Assembly (NCBI GenBank): GCA_963702165.1
Contig: OY969722.1
Location: 2,418,001 to 2,482,000, forward strand
DNA from: Terrimesophilobacter sp963702165
GTDB taxonomy: Bacteria; Actinomycetota; Actinomycetes; Actinomycetales; Microbacteriaceae
Direction: 5' to 3'
Length of the DNA stretch: 64,000 nucleotides
The translations under genes and the position numbers were made by a program. Below are positions 16,170 to 26,509 of this stretch, piece after piece; position 1 is the first letter of the stretch; each line of letters begins with the position of its first letter. The notes beneath the pieces are model-generated. The model did no database searches. It saw only the letters and a program-made list of their open reading frames with translations, and had not been told where the DNA came from.

Positions 16170-16209
16170 ACCGAAACCCCGCCCAGCCGTACCTCGATAA
16201 ACTCGACAC

Positions 16210-17712
16210 ATGACCGAGACTGCCCTGCCTGAGCCCGAACTGACCGAACAAGAGGTCAACGAGCAGATGCAGGTCCGCCTCGCTAAGCGTGACCGGCTGA
16301 TTGAATCCGGCGCTGAGGCCTACCCGGTCGCGGTCCCGGTGACCGACAGCATCCGCTCGGTGCGTGAGCGTTTCGGCGATCTGGAACCGGATGCCTCCAC
16401 CGGCGTCACGGTCGGCGTCGCGGGACGCATCGTGCACCTCCGCAACACCGGCAAGCTGTGCTTCGCCGCGTTGCAGGCCGGCGACGGCTCCCGCGTCCAG
16501 GCGATGGTGTCGCTCGCCGAAGTGGGTGAGGACTCCCTGGAGGGCTGGAAGGAGCTCGTCGACCTCGGCGATCACCTGTTCGTCTCGGGCGAGGTCATCT
16601 CCTCCCGCCGTGGCGAGCTGTCGATCATGGTCAAGGAGTGGTCGATTGCGTCCAAGGCGATCCGCCCGCTGCCGAACCTCCATTCAGAGCTGGGCGATGA
16701 GACGCGGGTCCGCCAGCGCTACCTCGACCTGATCGCTCGTGAGCAGGCGCGCATCACCGTGCAGGCCAGGGCTCAGGCTGTCGCATCGCTTCGGACGACG
16801 TTCGCAGACCACGGGTATCTCGAGGTCGAGACGCCCATGCTGCAGACCATCCACGGTGGCGCATCCGCTCGCCCCTTCGTCACCCACTCGAACGCGTTCG
16901 ACACGGAGCTGTTCCTGCGCATCGCGCCGGAGCTGTTCCTCAAGCGTGCGGTCGTCGGCGGGCTGGAGCGGGTGTTCGAGATCAACCGCAACTTCCGCAA
17001 CGAGGGCGCCGACTCCACCCACAGCCCCGAGTTCGCGATGCTCGAGGCGTACCAGGCGTACGGCGACTACAACCAGATGGCTGAGCTGACACAGGAGCTG
17101 GTGCAGAACGCCGCGCTCGCGGCATCCGGATCGCACGAGGTGACCTGGGCGGACGGACGCAAGTACGACCTCGGCGGCGAATGGGAGTGGCTGCCGATGT
17201 ACGAGTCGCTCAGCGAGGCATCCGGCGTGCACATCACCCCGGAGACCCCGTTCGAGAGCTTGCGCGAGCTGACCGACAAGTTCGGTATCGAAGTTCAGCA
17301 CCCGACCCACGGCAAGCTCGTCGAGGAGCTGTGGGAGCACTTCGTGAAACCGTCCCTCGAACGTCCGACCTTCGTCGCCGACTTCCCGGTCGACACCTCG
17401 CCGCTCGTGCGAGCGCACCGCTCGAAGCCGGGTGTTGTGGAGAAGTGGGACCTGTACATCGACGGGTTCGAGCTCGCGACCGGATACTCCGAGCTGGTCG
17501 ACCCGGTCGTCCAGCGCGAGCGGTTCGTCGCACAGGCGGCGCTCGCCGCGAAGGGCGACGCGGATGCGATGCGACTGGATGAGGAGTTCCTGCGCGCACT
17601 CGAGCACGGGATGCCGCCGACCGGCGGCATGGGCATGGGAATCGACCGGATGCTTATGGCCCTGACCGGTCTCGGCATTCGCGAGACCATCCTGTTCCCA
17701 CTGGTGAAGTAG
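16210..17712 (+). CDS. lysS: Lysyl-tRNA synthetase, class II
   Basis: A 500-residue enzyme charging tRNA-Lys. An N-terminal OB-fold anticodon-binding domain (about 60-150) precedes the class II catalytic core. Motif 2 appears as FEINRNFRNEG and motif 3 as GMGIDRMLM near the C-terminus; LARGE substrate-site segments such as DVETPMLQ-like VETPMLQTIHGGA are intact. It closes the panC operon; the 87-base gap contains interspersed repeats and no clear promoter. Confidence 0.96.
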   Translation: MTETALPEPELTEQEVNEQMQVRLAKRDRLIESGAEAYPVAVPVTDSIRSVRERFGDLEPDASTGVTVGVAGRIVHLRNTGKLCFAALQAGDGSRVQAMVSLAEVGEDSLEGWKELVDLGDHLFVSGEVISSRRGELSIMVKEWSIASKAIRPLPNLHSELGDETRVRQRYLDLIAREQARITVQARAQAVASLRTTFADHGYLEVETPMLQTIHGGASARPFVTHSNAFDTELFLRIAPELFLKRAVVGGLERVFEINRNFRNEGADSTHSPEFAMLEAYQAYGDYNQMAELTQELVQNAALAASGSHEVTWADGRKYDLGGEWEWLPMYESLSEASGVHITPETPFESLRELTDKFGIEVQHPTHGKLVEELWEHFVKPSLERPTFVADFPVDTSPLVRAHRSKPGVVEKWDLYIDGFELATGYSELVDPVVQRERFVAQAALAAKGDADAMRLDEEFLRALEHGMPPTGGMGMGIDRMLMALTGLGIRETILFPLVK

Positions 17713-17737
17713 CCGCCCTACAACTGGAAGGTGCAGC

Positions 17738-18679
17738 GTGCCCGGCCAGTTGAAGTCCGCCGAGTCCCAGAAGGGTCGTCGTCGCGACCCGGCCGGCGAG
17801 CTGGTCATGGCATTTGTGGCCGAGCAGGTCGCGGTTCTCCGAACCGCCGACGCCGGGGTGCGCCGTGATGCGGATGACGCCGTGCACGAGATGCGGGTGG
17901 CATCGAGGCGGCTCGGGTCTGCGCTGAAGATCTTCCGCCCAGTCTTAGAGCGTGAACGCGCTGACGCGGTGCGCGGCGAGCTGCGGTGGATCGGACATGC
18001 GCTGGGCGGCGCCCGCGACAGCGAGGTCTTGCACGCTCGGCTGCACGAGGCGCTCTCGAAGGATGGGCGGGACACCGCGCGCGACGCCGCTGCCACGCGA
18101 GTCAACACGCAGTTCGCGGAACGCTCCGAGCGCGCGAAGCGCGAGGTGCGTGGCGATCTCGACAGCCCGCGCTACTTCGGGCTGCTCGAGTCGCTCGACG
18201 ACTTGATTCGCAACCCGCCGCTGACCGAGGCGGCAGCACTCCGAGCGGATCGCGTCTTGCCTCAGCGCGTCGGCAAGGCATACCGCGAGGTGCGCCGCCT
18301 CCACAACCGTGCGGGGGCGGCGGGCTCCGGGCAGGAACGCGACCAGCTCTTGCATGAGGTCCGTAAGGCTGCCAAACGTGCGCGCTACGCCGGCGAGGCG
18401 CTCGTCCCGGCCTTTGGCAAGGACGCCAAGCGTTTCGCAGCCGCCATGGAGGGGGTGCAGGAGGTGATCGGCGAATACCGGGACAGCGTGATCGCAGGCG
18501 AGACTCTGATCGGCCTGGCGGTGCAGGCGCAGGATGCCGGCGAGGACACGTTCGAGATCGGGCGCCTGGCCGGGCTGGAAGAAGCCCGGTCTGCTGCGGC
18601 GGCCGCCGCGTACGACACGGCGTGGCGCGCGGCGTCAAAGAAGAAGCTGCGACGGTGGATGCGAGGCGCTGCACGCTGA
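17738..18679 (+). CDS. CHAD domain protein
   Basis: A 313-residue all-helical protein. The CHAD signature VHEMRVASRRL (about residues 48-58) supplies conserved His and Arg residues, and a second basic repeat, LHEVRKAAKRARYA, lies in the C-terminal half, as expected for the two-fold CHAD fold. CHAD proteins bind inorganic polyphosphate. The GTG start has GGAAGG upstream. No CYTH domain is fused or adjacent. Confidence 0.9.
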   Translation: MPGQLKSAESQKGRRRDPAGELVMAFVAEQVAVLRTADAGVRRDADDAVHEMRVASRRLGSALKIFRPVLERERADAVRGELRWIGHALGGARDSEVLHARLHEALSKDGRDTARDAAATRVNTQFAERSERAKREVRGDLDSPRYFGLLESLDDLIRNPPLTEAAALRADRVLPQRVGKAYREVRRLHNRAGAAGSGQERDQLLHEVRKAAKRARYAGEALVPAFGKDAKRFAAAMEGVQEVIGEYRDSVIAGETLIGLAVQAQDAGEDTFEIGRLAGLEEARSAAAAAAYDTAWRAASKKKLRRWMRGAAR

Positions 18680-18713
18680 TTACGGGACGCGATCCCGGGG
18701 TCACCGGGGAGCG

Positions 18714-18737
18714 GGTCTCGACAAGCTCGACCACCGG
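18714..18737 (+). repeat. Interspersed CTCGACAAGCTCGACC repeat, copy 3
   Basis: GGTCTCGACAAGCTCGACC followed by ACCGG. This copy is closest to the consensus and lies between the CHAD gene and the small membrane protein gene. Confidence 0.65.
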
Positions 18738-18759
18738 CTGGGCACTCAGCGAGGACGCG

Positions 18760-18765
18760 TATCCT
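18760..18765 (+). promoter_or_regulatory. -10 candidate TATCCT, leaderless type
   Basis: TATCCT ends 7 bases before the GTG start at 18773, and no ribosome site lies between. No convincing -35 box is visible. Confidence 0.4.
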
Positions 18766-18772
18766 TGTAGGC

Positions 18773-18955
18773 GTGATCGAAGACTTCTGGCTGAACGCGC
18801 TCTACTCCCTCGCGCCTACCGTGCTCGTCGGGTTGCTGTTCTGGTTCATCCTGCGTGCGATCATCCGTGCCGACCGTCACGAACGCGCCGTCTACGCCGA
18901 CATCGAGGCTGAGGAGCGCGCCAAACTCGGCCAGACCACGCCGGACAACAACTAG
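18773..18955 (+). CDS. Small single-pass membrane protein
   Basis: A 60-residue protein: an N-terminal membrane helix (about 7-31, LNALYSLAPTVLVGLLFWFILRAII) followed by a charged cytoplasmic helix rich in Arg, Glu and Asp (ADRHERAVYADIEAEERAKLG). Proteins of this size and pattern are conserved in Microbacteriaceae, to my recollection, without known function. Its TAG stop shares a CTAG with the pirin stop on the other strand. Confidence 0.7.
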   Translation: MIEDFWLNALYSLAPTVLVGLLFWFILRAIIRADRHERAVYADIEAEERAKLGQTTPDNN

Positions 18956-19929
18956 CCTCTGGGCTTCAGTCGCACCGTCGGCAGGGTGGGCGCGGGCAGC
19001 GGGTCGCCGTCGTATCCGGCGACTTCGCCGAACCAGCCATCCGGCATCCGCTCCTCGATCACCTCGATCTCCCAGCGGCGCCGATACTCGACAACCTCGT
19101 CGTGGCTGCGGCCGATGAAGTTCCACCACATGACAATCTGCTCCCCGAACGGCACGCCGCCGATGAGCACGATCCTGGCGCCGTCCGATCCGCTCCGGAT
19201 GCTGATCGACTCTGACCCCGCCGCGAGATAGCCGATCTCCGAACGGGTGACGGCGACGCCGTCGGCCTCCGCGCTGCCAGAGTCCACCAGCACTCCATGC
19301 TCGAACGTCGGGTCGACCGGCACCGTGATGAGGGTGTTCGGTGGAACGATGACTTCGGCCCCGACGAGTGGTGTGAACGCCGTCGCGGGGGAGGTGACAC
19401 CGAGCAGTTTGCCCAGGAACACCCGGATGGTCGCACCCTGGAAGTCGAAGGCCGCGGGAACGAACCGTTCGAAGAACGGGGCGCCGTGCCTGGACCGGTC
19501 CGGCATGACCGTCCACAGTTGGACCCCGTGCAGCACGCTGGTGTCCGAGGTGGAGACCTCCGAGTGCTGCACACCGCGTCCGGCGGTCATCAGATTGAGC
19601 TCGCCCGGGCGCACCATCGCGTGCGCGCCGGTGGAATCGCGGTGCTCGATCTCGCCGGTGAAGAGCCAGGAAACAGTCTGCAAACCGGTGTGCGGATGCG
19701 GCGGGACGGTCATCCCACCGGTCACCGCGACATTGTCGGGGCCGTAGTGGTCAACGAAGCACCAGGCGCCGATCAGCGACCGGCCGCGTTGGGGGAGCGA
19801 GCGACGAACCGTCATCGCCCGCGGTCCGCCGAGCGGCACATCACGCCAGCCGAGCACCTGAACGGCGCTGCTCAAGCCGGGTTCGTCCTCGATCGTCAGC
19901 TCGGGCGGGTCGAGGTCGAGGTTGCTCAT
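18952..19929 (-). CDS. Pirin family protein
   Basis: A 325-residue bicupin. The N-terminal cupin carries the pirin metal ligands: H78 and H80 in PPHPHTGLQTV, and H122 and E124 in GVQHSEVS. The C-terminal cupin (about 180-300) lacks these residues, as in the family. Pirins bind iron; some act as quercetinases, others as redox-responsive cofactors. The start has a TAACAT hexamer 5 bases upstream and no ribosome site, so a leaderless transcript is possible. Confidence 0.92.
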   Translation of the reverse strand: MSNLDLDPPELTIEDEPGLSSAVQVLGWRDVPLGGPRAMTVRRSLPQRGRSLIGAWCFVDHYGPDNVAVTGGMTVPPHPHTGLQTVSWLFTGEIEHRDSTGAHAMVRPGELNLMTAGRGVQHSEVSTSDTSVLHGVQLWTVMPDRSRHGAPFFERFVPAAFDFQGATIRVFLGKLLGVTSPATAFTPLVGAEVIVPPNTLITVPVDPTFEHGVLVDSGSAEADGVAVTRSEIGYLAAGSESISIRSGSDGARIVLIGGVPFGEQIVMWWNFIGRSHDEVVEYRRRWEIEVIEERMPDGWFGEVAGYDGDPLPAPTLPTVRLKPRG

Positions 19930-19982
19930 ATGGAATGTTAACGCGACCCGCCTGCGAGTCGCCGGGATGCGCCTACCCCGCT

Positions 19983-20657
19983 TTATGGTGCCGGGGTGGA
20001 CGGCTCCGGTGGGGTCGTTCCGGTTGGGGGCGGCGTGCTCGGCGAGGGCGCCGGAGTAGACGGTTCAGGCTGGGTGGGTGTCGGCTCCTGATCCGGGGCC
20101 GGAGGTGGGGGCGGTGCCTGGGACGGTTCCGGAACGGGTTCGCCGCTCGGCTGCGTCGGCTCAATCGGCCCGAACGTCACGGAGGGAACACTCACGGATG
20201 GCTTCGGCGTCTCGGTCGGGGAGGTGGCAGGTGCTTCGTCCTGCTGGAAACCGAACGCGAACAGTGCGGCGATGCCGGCTGCGAGCAACACCGCGATCCC
20301 ACCGAGGATCCAGGGGAGGATCGATCGACGTCCCCCGGTCGGCTCGGTTGGGCCGCCCGGTCCGCCGCCTTCGGGCGGAAGCCCCGCTCCCATTGATGCG
20401 CCACCGGCCGCGGTCGCTCCCGCGACCGGAACGTGTGATGCAATGACATCGTCGCCCGCGGGCGGCGCTGCACCCTCCTCCGGCACCGCCGGCAGCGGTT
20501 GCGTCGGTTCGTCGCTCAAGTCGCCTTGGTCGAGCGGAGCGCCAGCAGCAGCATCCGGCGCGGCATTCTCGACCGTTTCCCCCGCGGGGAGACGGTCGGT
20601 GGGCGCGTCGTTCGGGTCTGGAGCTTCAGGGTGCGGTGTATCGCCATTCGATTGCAT
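19983..20657 (-). CDS. Proline-rich single-pass membrane protein
   Basis: A 224-residue protein: an acidic Ala/Pro-rich cytoplasmic part (about 1-105), one membrane helix (SILPWILGGIAVLLAAGIAALFAFGF in outline) and an outer tail made almost entirely of Pro, Ser, Thr and Glu. GGAGG lies 5-6 bases before the chosen ATG. No catalytic domain is seen. Such Pro/Ser/Thr tails are typical of cell-wall-spanning stalks. A similar protein is encoded on the other side of the DUF2975/HTH module (21586-22383). Confidence 0.7.
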   Translation of the reverse strand: MQSNGDTPHPEAPDPNDAPTDRLPAGETVENAAPDAAAGAPLDQGDLSDEPTQPLPAVPEEGAAPPAGDDVIASHVPVAGATAAGGASMGAGLPPEGGGPGGPTEPTGGRRSILPWILGGIAVLLAAGIAALFAFGFQQDEAPATSPTETPKPSVSVPSVTFGPIEPTQPSGEPVPEPSQAPPPPPAPDQEPTPTQPEPSTPAPSPSTPPPTGTTPPEPSTPAP

Positions 20658-20703
20658 GTGACCTCCGGCACCCGAAGTTAGCGTTCGCGCCTTACCTCTC
20701 CCT

Positions 20704-20725
20704 GAGGGTTTCCCATAAACCCCTC
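20704..20725 (-). terminator. Hairpin after the HTH gene
   Basis: GAGGGTTT (20704-20711) and AAACCCCTC (20717-20725) pair with one bulged base just past the stop of the HTH gene. A plausible terminator for the DUF2975/HTH transcript, although no U tract follows. Confidence 0.45.
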
Positions 20726-20727
20726 GG

Positions 20728-20949
20728 TCAGTCGGCGAGGGTGAGCAGATCGCCGACCTCACAGTCGAGGGCGTCGCAGATCGCGCGGAGCGTGGAGAAG
20801 CGGATGGCGCGGGCCCGGTCGTTCTTCAGCACGGAAAGGTTCACGATGCTGACGCCGACGAGCTCGCTCAGACGGGTGAGGGTCATGCCGCGCTCCTCGA
20901 GCAGCTCGTCGAGCCGGCAGCGGATGCCTGTCAGCTCGGCCTCACTCAT
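20728..20949 (-). CDS. Cro/CI-family HTH regulator
   Basis: A 73-residue DNA-binding protein made of one HTH_3/XRE fold: MTLTRLSELVGVSIVNLSVLKN is the helix-turn-helix, and ALDCEVGDLLTLAD is the closing segment typical of YozG-like regulators. The start overlaps the DUF2975 stop (TAATG), so the pair is coupled. It probably binds the inverted repeat at 21559-21587 upstream of its own operon. Confidence 0.9.
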   Translation of the reverse strand: MSEAELTGIRCRLDELLEERGMTLTRLSELVGVSIVNLSVLKNDRARAIRFSTLRAICDALDCEVGDLLTLAD

Positions 20950-21548
20950 TAGACGAGTCCCTCCGTGTCGCGCTGCATCCGTTCACCGAACTCGAAGACG
21001 ACCACCACCAGCGCGAGGGCGAGCCCGATGATCGCGCCGGTGAAGTCGAACTCGGCCATCATCGGGAAGCCGGGTGCATCGAGCGCAGCAGCCACCTCCA
21101 TGTTGGCGAAGCCGAGGAGTCCGGCGCTGCCGAGCCCGCCGACCACCAGCGCCAGCGAGACGACCATCAGCACGCGGCGCAGGCTCGGCACGAACGGCCG
21201 GCCGCGCAGCAGCGCGACGCTCAGGGCAATCAGCCCGGCGACGACGGCCAGCTGCATGATTGTGTCGAGCACCATGCTCGAGGTGAGCAGCGTCCGGACG
21301 ACAGGGCTTGCCCCGCTGATCTCGATGTCGGCGGACCGGAAGGTCCCCTCGAGCAGCTGCAGCGACGCATCCGGACCCGGCATGACCGCGACGGGCGCGT
21401 CAACCGGCTGCGGGAGGCGGATGCTCTCCGCCGTCAGCATGTTGATAGTGCCCAGCACCGCGGTCACCAGAACGGCGATGCCGTACAGTCCGGCGACGAC
21501 TGCCGTGCCAACGAGCGCGATCGCGTTGGCAATCCCCAGTTGCTTCAT
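20949..21548 (-). CDS. DUF2975 family membrane protein
   Basis: A 199-residue protein with four membrane helices; a longer extracytoplasmic loop after helix 1 (about 40-85) distinguishes it from the first copy at 47-520. AGGTGGGGG precedes the ATG. It is coupled by a one-base overlap to the HTH regulator and preceded by a near-perfect operator. The family role is unknown; a signal-sensing partner of the regulator is inferred. Confidence 0.85.
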   Translation of the reverse strand: MKQLGIANAIALVGTAVVAGLYGIAVLVTAVLGTINMLTAESIRLPQPVDAPVAVMPGPDASLQLLEGTFRSADIEISGASPVVRTLLTSSMVLDTIMQLAVVAGLIALSVALLRGRPFVPSLRRVLMVVSLALVVGGLGSAGLLGFANMEVAAALDAPGFPMMAEFDFTGAIIGLALALVVVVFEFGERMQRDTEGLV

Positions 21549-21558
21549 TCCCCCACCT

Positions 21559-21587
21559 AACGATTATCGATAACAACGATAATCGTT
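21559..21587. promoter_or_regulatory. Perfect inverted repeat, candidate operator
   Basis: AACGATTATCG (21559-21569) and CGATAATCGTT (21577-21587) are exact reverse complements across a 7-base spacer; an internal TTATCGATAA is itself palindromic. It lies 11-39 bases upstream of the DUF2975 start and overlaps the stop codon of the upstream gene. AT-rich sequence in this genome is rare, which makes the site stand out. Confidence 0.7.
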
Positions 21588-22383
21588 AAGGTAGCAGATC
21601 TCCGATCCAGCCGCGACGGGTTTCCTGGGGCTCGGGCTCCTCCTCCGGTTCGGGCGTCGCCGTGGGGGTCGGCTCCGTGGTCGGGGTCGGTGAAGGCGTC
21701 GGAGAAGGGGAAGGCGAAGGCGAGCTGGGCGCCGGCTGCTTGGGAGCGGGGGCGGGCGCAGGGGCCGGTGCGGGAGCAGGCGCAGGCGCGTTGGTCACCG
21801 GCTGCCGGTCGGGAGTCGGTTCGACGTTCGCCTCGATGTCCGTCTCGGCCTCGGCCTCCGCCTCGGTCTGCTCGGGGGTCTGCGTCGGCTTTTCCGTGGG
21901 CGTCGATGAGGTCGCCGGCCGGTCGCGATTGTTGGAGCGCTCGACCTCAGCCTCCGCCGACATCGGCTGCGCCACCGCGAGCACGACCAGTCCGCCCACC
22001 ATCAGCGTCAGCACGGCCGTCACGCCGGCGCCCCACTGCATGAAGCGAGTGCGCCGCCGCTCGTCGCCGGAGGGTTCGGATGCGCTCTGGCGGCTCTGTG
22101 CCTCGCGCAGCTCGCGCCGGGTCGGGAACGGATTCTCGGTCTCCGTCTCGGCGGCCCGCGCCGCGCGACGGGAGCCGGGCACGGCGCCATCCGCGCCGGC
22201 GGGCAGGATCGTTGTCAGCTCGGATGTCGCATCCGACGCCGACTTGGGAGTCCCGAACCAGTCGAGGCTCCCGGATTGGAGGCTCACTGGGTCGAGCGGG
22301 ACTGTGATGGGGCTCGTCGGCGGGTTGTCGGAATTGGGGTCGAAGTTCGGGGTGAGGTGGTTCGGGTGCATGTCTGGAGGCAC
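21586..22383 (-). CDS. Proline-rich single-pass membrane protein
   Basis: A 265-residue protein from the GTG at 22383. The cytoplasmic part (about 1-115) ends in a basic stretch (DERRRTRFMQWG), one membrane helix follows (AGVTAVLTLMVGGLVVLAVA in outline), and then an outer tail with an Ala-Pro repeat (about eight AP units) and Ser/Pro/Thr repeats. The start is uncertain: GTG 22383 has an AAGGTGGG-like site, while ATG 22371 and GTG 22446 are alternatives. No enzymatic domain is visible. It lies immediately upstream of the DUF2975/HTH operon and may read into it. Confidence 0.65.
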   Translation of the reverse strand: MPPDMHPNHLTPNFDPNSDNPPTSPITVPLDPVSLQSGSLDWFGTPKSASDATSELTTILPAGADGAVPGSRRAARAAETETENPFPTRRELREAQSRQSASEPSGDERRRTRFMQWGAGVTAVLTLMVGGLVVLAVAQPMSAEAEVERSNNRDRPATSSTPTEKPTQTPEQTEAEAEAETDIEANVEPTPDRQPVTNAPAPAPAPAPAPAPAPKQPAPSSPSPSPSPTPSPTPTTEPTPTATPEPEEEPEPQETRRGWIGDLLP

Positions 22384-22488
22384 CTTAGTCGACCCACCTT
22401 GAGCCAACCTGAACCGGTCTGCGGCCTCCACGAGGGCGCTTTTCACGGCATCCGGATGCGCCCCATGCCCACAACGGGAAGCGCGTCA

Positions 22489-22499
22489 CGCCCATGGCG
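22489..22499. promoter_or_regulatory. Candidate ClgR operator upstream of clpC
   Basis: CGCCCATGGCG, followed by AAC, fits the CGCY-NAN-RGCG core of the ClgR box described for corynebacteria. ClgR activates clp genes during envelope or protein stress in Actinobacteria. The site is 83 bases upstream of the clpC ATG. The promoter itself is not obvious. Consensus recalled from family knowledge. Confidence 0.5.
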
Positions 22500-22581
22500 A
22501 ACAGAGGCAGTTTTGCCAGCATCCCGTCGTTAGTCTCTTTGTATCGGCGCCATACCTGCAGGCGCCCAGGGAGATTCAAGA

Positions 22582-25194
<2,613 letters not shown>

Positions 25195-25237
25195 GTGCGT
25201 CTGGGGGTGTGCGCCGGGGAACGTGTTCGGGCCGCTC

Positions 25238-25243
25238 TATGAT
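25238..25243 (+). promoter_or_regulatory. -10 box TATGAT, leaderless type, for argA
   Basis: TATGAT ends exactly 6 bases before the argA ATG, with no ribosome site between. A -35 box is not clear. Confidence 0.55.
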
Positions 25244-25249
25244 CGAACG

Positions 25250-25750
25250 ATGAGTTTTTCTGTCAGGCCCGCGCGTACCAGTGATGTGCGCCACATCCGC
25301 CAACTCGTCGAGCCGCTCGTGCAGCGACGGATCCTCCTCGGCAAGGACCCCGTGGTGTTCTTCGAGAGCATCCAGGAGTTCCGGGTCGCCGAGGACGAGA
25401 ACGGCGAAGTCATCGGATGCGGCGCGCTGCACGTCATGTGGGAGGACCTCGGCGAGGTGCGCACCCTGGCGGTCGCCCAGCCCTGGCTGCGGCACGGCGT
25501 CGGGCACGCCATCCTCGACCAGCTCGAGGCAGATGCTCGCGAGCTGGGACTCAGCCGGCTGTTCTGCCTGACCTTCGAGGTGGACTTCTTCACCCGGCAC
25601 GGCTTCGAGCCGATGGGTGAGGAGGAGATCGACCGCGAGGTGTACTTCGAGCTCTTGCGCTCGCAGGACGAGGGTGTCGCGGAGTTCCTCGACCTCGCTC
25701 GGGTGAAGCCGAATACGCTCGGAAACACGCGCATGATCAAGCGGTTCTAG
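25250..25750 (+). CDS. argA: Amino-acid N-acetyltransferase (N-acetylglutamate synthase)
   Basis: A 166-residue GNAT-fold enzyme. Its sequence closely follows the stand-alone actinobacterial ArgA type (as in Mycobacterium tuberculosis Rv2747): VRPARTSDV at the start, VIGCGALHVMWEDLGEVRTLAV in the core, GVGHAILDQL as the acetyl-CoA loop, FFTRHGFEP, and the ending EFLDLARVKPNTLGN. It makes N-acetylglutamate for arginine synthesis without an amino-acid-kinase domain. The chosen ATG agrees with this homology; frames upstream pass through the clpC palindrome and are not part of it. Confidence 0.88.
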   Translation: MSFSVRPARTSDVRHIRQLVEPLVQRRILLGKDPVVFFESIQEFRVAEDENGEVIGCGALHVMWEDLGEVRTLAVAQPWLRHGVGHAILDQLEADARELGLSRLFCLTFEVDFFTRHGFEPMGEEEIDREVYFELLRSQDEGVAEFLDLARVKPNTLGNTRMIKRF

Positions 25751-25808
25751 GCGAATCGAGTTCGTTGCCACGCCGGGGCGTCGCCGGGGGTGAGCGGCGT
25801 GTCGCGTC

Positions 25809-25814
25809 TACCCT
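25809..25814 (+). promoter_or_regulatory. -10 candidate TACCCT, leaderless type
   Basis: TACCCT ends exactly 6 bases before the ATG at 25821. Confidence 0.4.
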
Positions 25815-25820
25815 TGGGGC

Positions 25821-26429
25821 ATGTCGACGTTCCGCAATCCCGTCGGCCCCCAGCCGCCCTCGGTGTACTGGCGCCGCCGCATCATGGTCGGGCTGGGCGT
25901 GCTTGCGGTCATCGTCATCATCGCCATGATCATCTTCAGCCCGCGAGGGCAGGCGGACGAGAACAAGTCGCCGAACGACGAGCCGAAGACCACCGAGACT
26001 GCTGCCGCCCCCGAGCAGGAGGAGGGCGCGCCGTGCGAACCCTCGGTGATCAAGGTCGAGCCCGTCACCGACAAGGACACCTACGGTGCGGGCCAACTGC
26101 CGCAGGTCGGCTTCACGATCACCAACACCAGTTCGGTCGCGTGCATGATGCCGGTCGGCGCGGATGTGCAGGAGTTCGTGATCACGAGCGGCGCGGAGCA
26201 GTACTGGACGTCGAAGGACTGCCAGGCACCGGCCGACCCTGCCACAACAGTGCTCAAGCCGAACACCCCGCTATCGAGCCAGCTGATCCCGTGGGATCGC
26301 ACGCGCTCGTCCGCCGGCACCTGCGAGGGTGAGCGCCCCGGCGTTCCCGCGGGCGGCGCGAGCTACCACCTGAAGGTCACAGTCGGTGGCGTGACCAGCG
26401 AGGGCACCAAGCAGATCATCCTGAACTGA
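25821..26429 (+). CDS. Membrane-anchored protein with DUF4232-like outer domain
   Basis: A 202-residue protein with a short cytoplasmic N-terminus, one membrane helix (MVGLGVLAVIVIIAMIIF) and an outer domain of about 130 residues. The domain has a beta-sandwich look (GQLPQVGFTITNTSSVACMMPVG; LKPNTPLSSQLIPWDRTRSSAGTCEG in outline) and four cysteines that could form two disulfides. The pattern resembles DUF4232/BsuPI-like extracytoplasmic domains. Function unknown; named by resemblance only. Confidence 0.65.
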   Translation: MSTFRNPVGPQPPSVYWRRRIMVGLGVLAVIVIIAMIIFSPRGQADENKSPNDEPKTTETAAAPEQEEGAPCEPSVIKVEPVTDKDTYGAGQLPQVGFTITNTSSVACMMPVGADVQEFVITSGAEQYWTSKDCQAPADPATTVLKPNTPLSSQLIPWDRTRSSAGTCEGERPGVPAGGASYHLKVTVGGVTSEGTKQIILN

Positions 26430-26452
26430 TCCGCCCGGGGGTGGTCAAGCTT

Positions 26453-26478
26453 CCGGTGGTCGAGCCTGTTGAGACCCC
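26453..26478 (-). repeat. Interspersed CTCGACAAGCTCGACC repeat, copy 4
   Basis: Reverse-strand copy (plus-strand GGTGGTCGAGCCTGTTGAGA). A partial copy, GTGGTCAAGCTT, lies just before it at 26441-26452. Located between convergent genes. Confidence 0.6.
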
Positions 26479-26509
26479 GCCACCTGCGGCAACTTCGACG
26501 TCCGCGGGT

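Noticed and set aside
21700..21800. Tandem repeat or CRISPR-like array in the proline-rich gene
   Set aside because: The repetition is an in-frame Ala-Pro codon run, not spaced repeats with unique spacers. No CRISPR array or cas gene is present.
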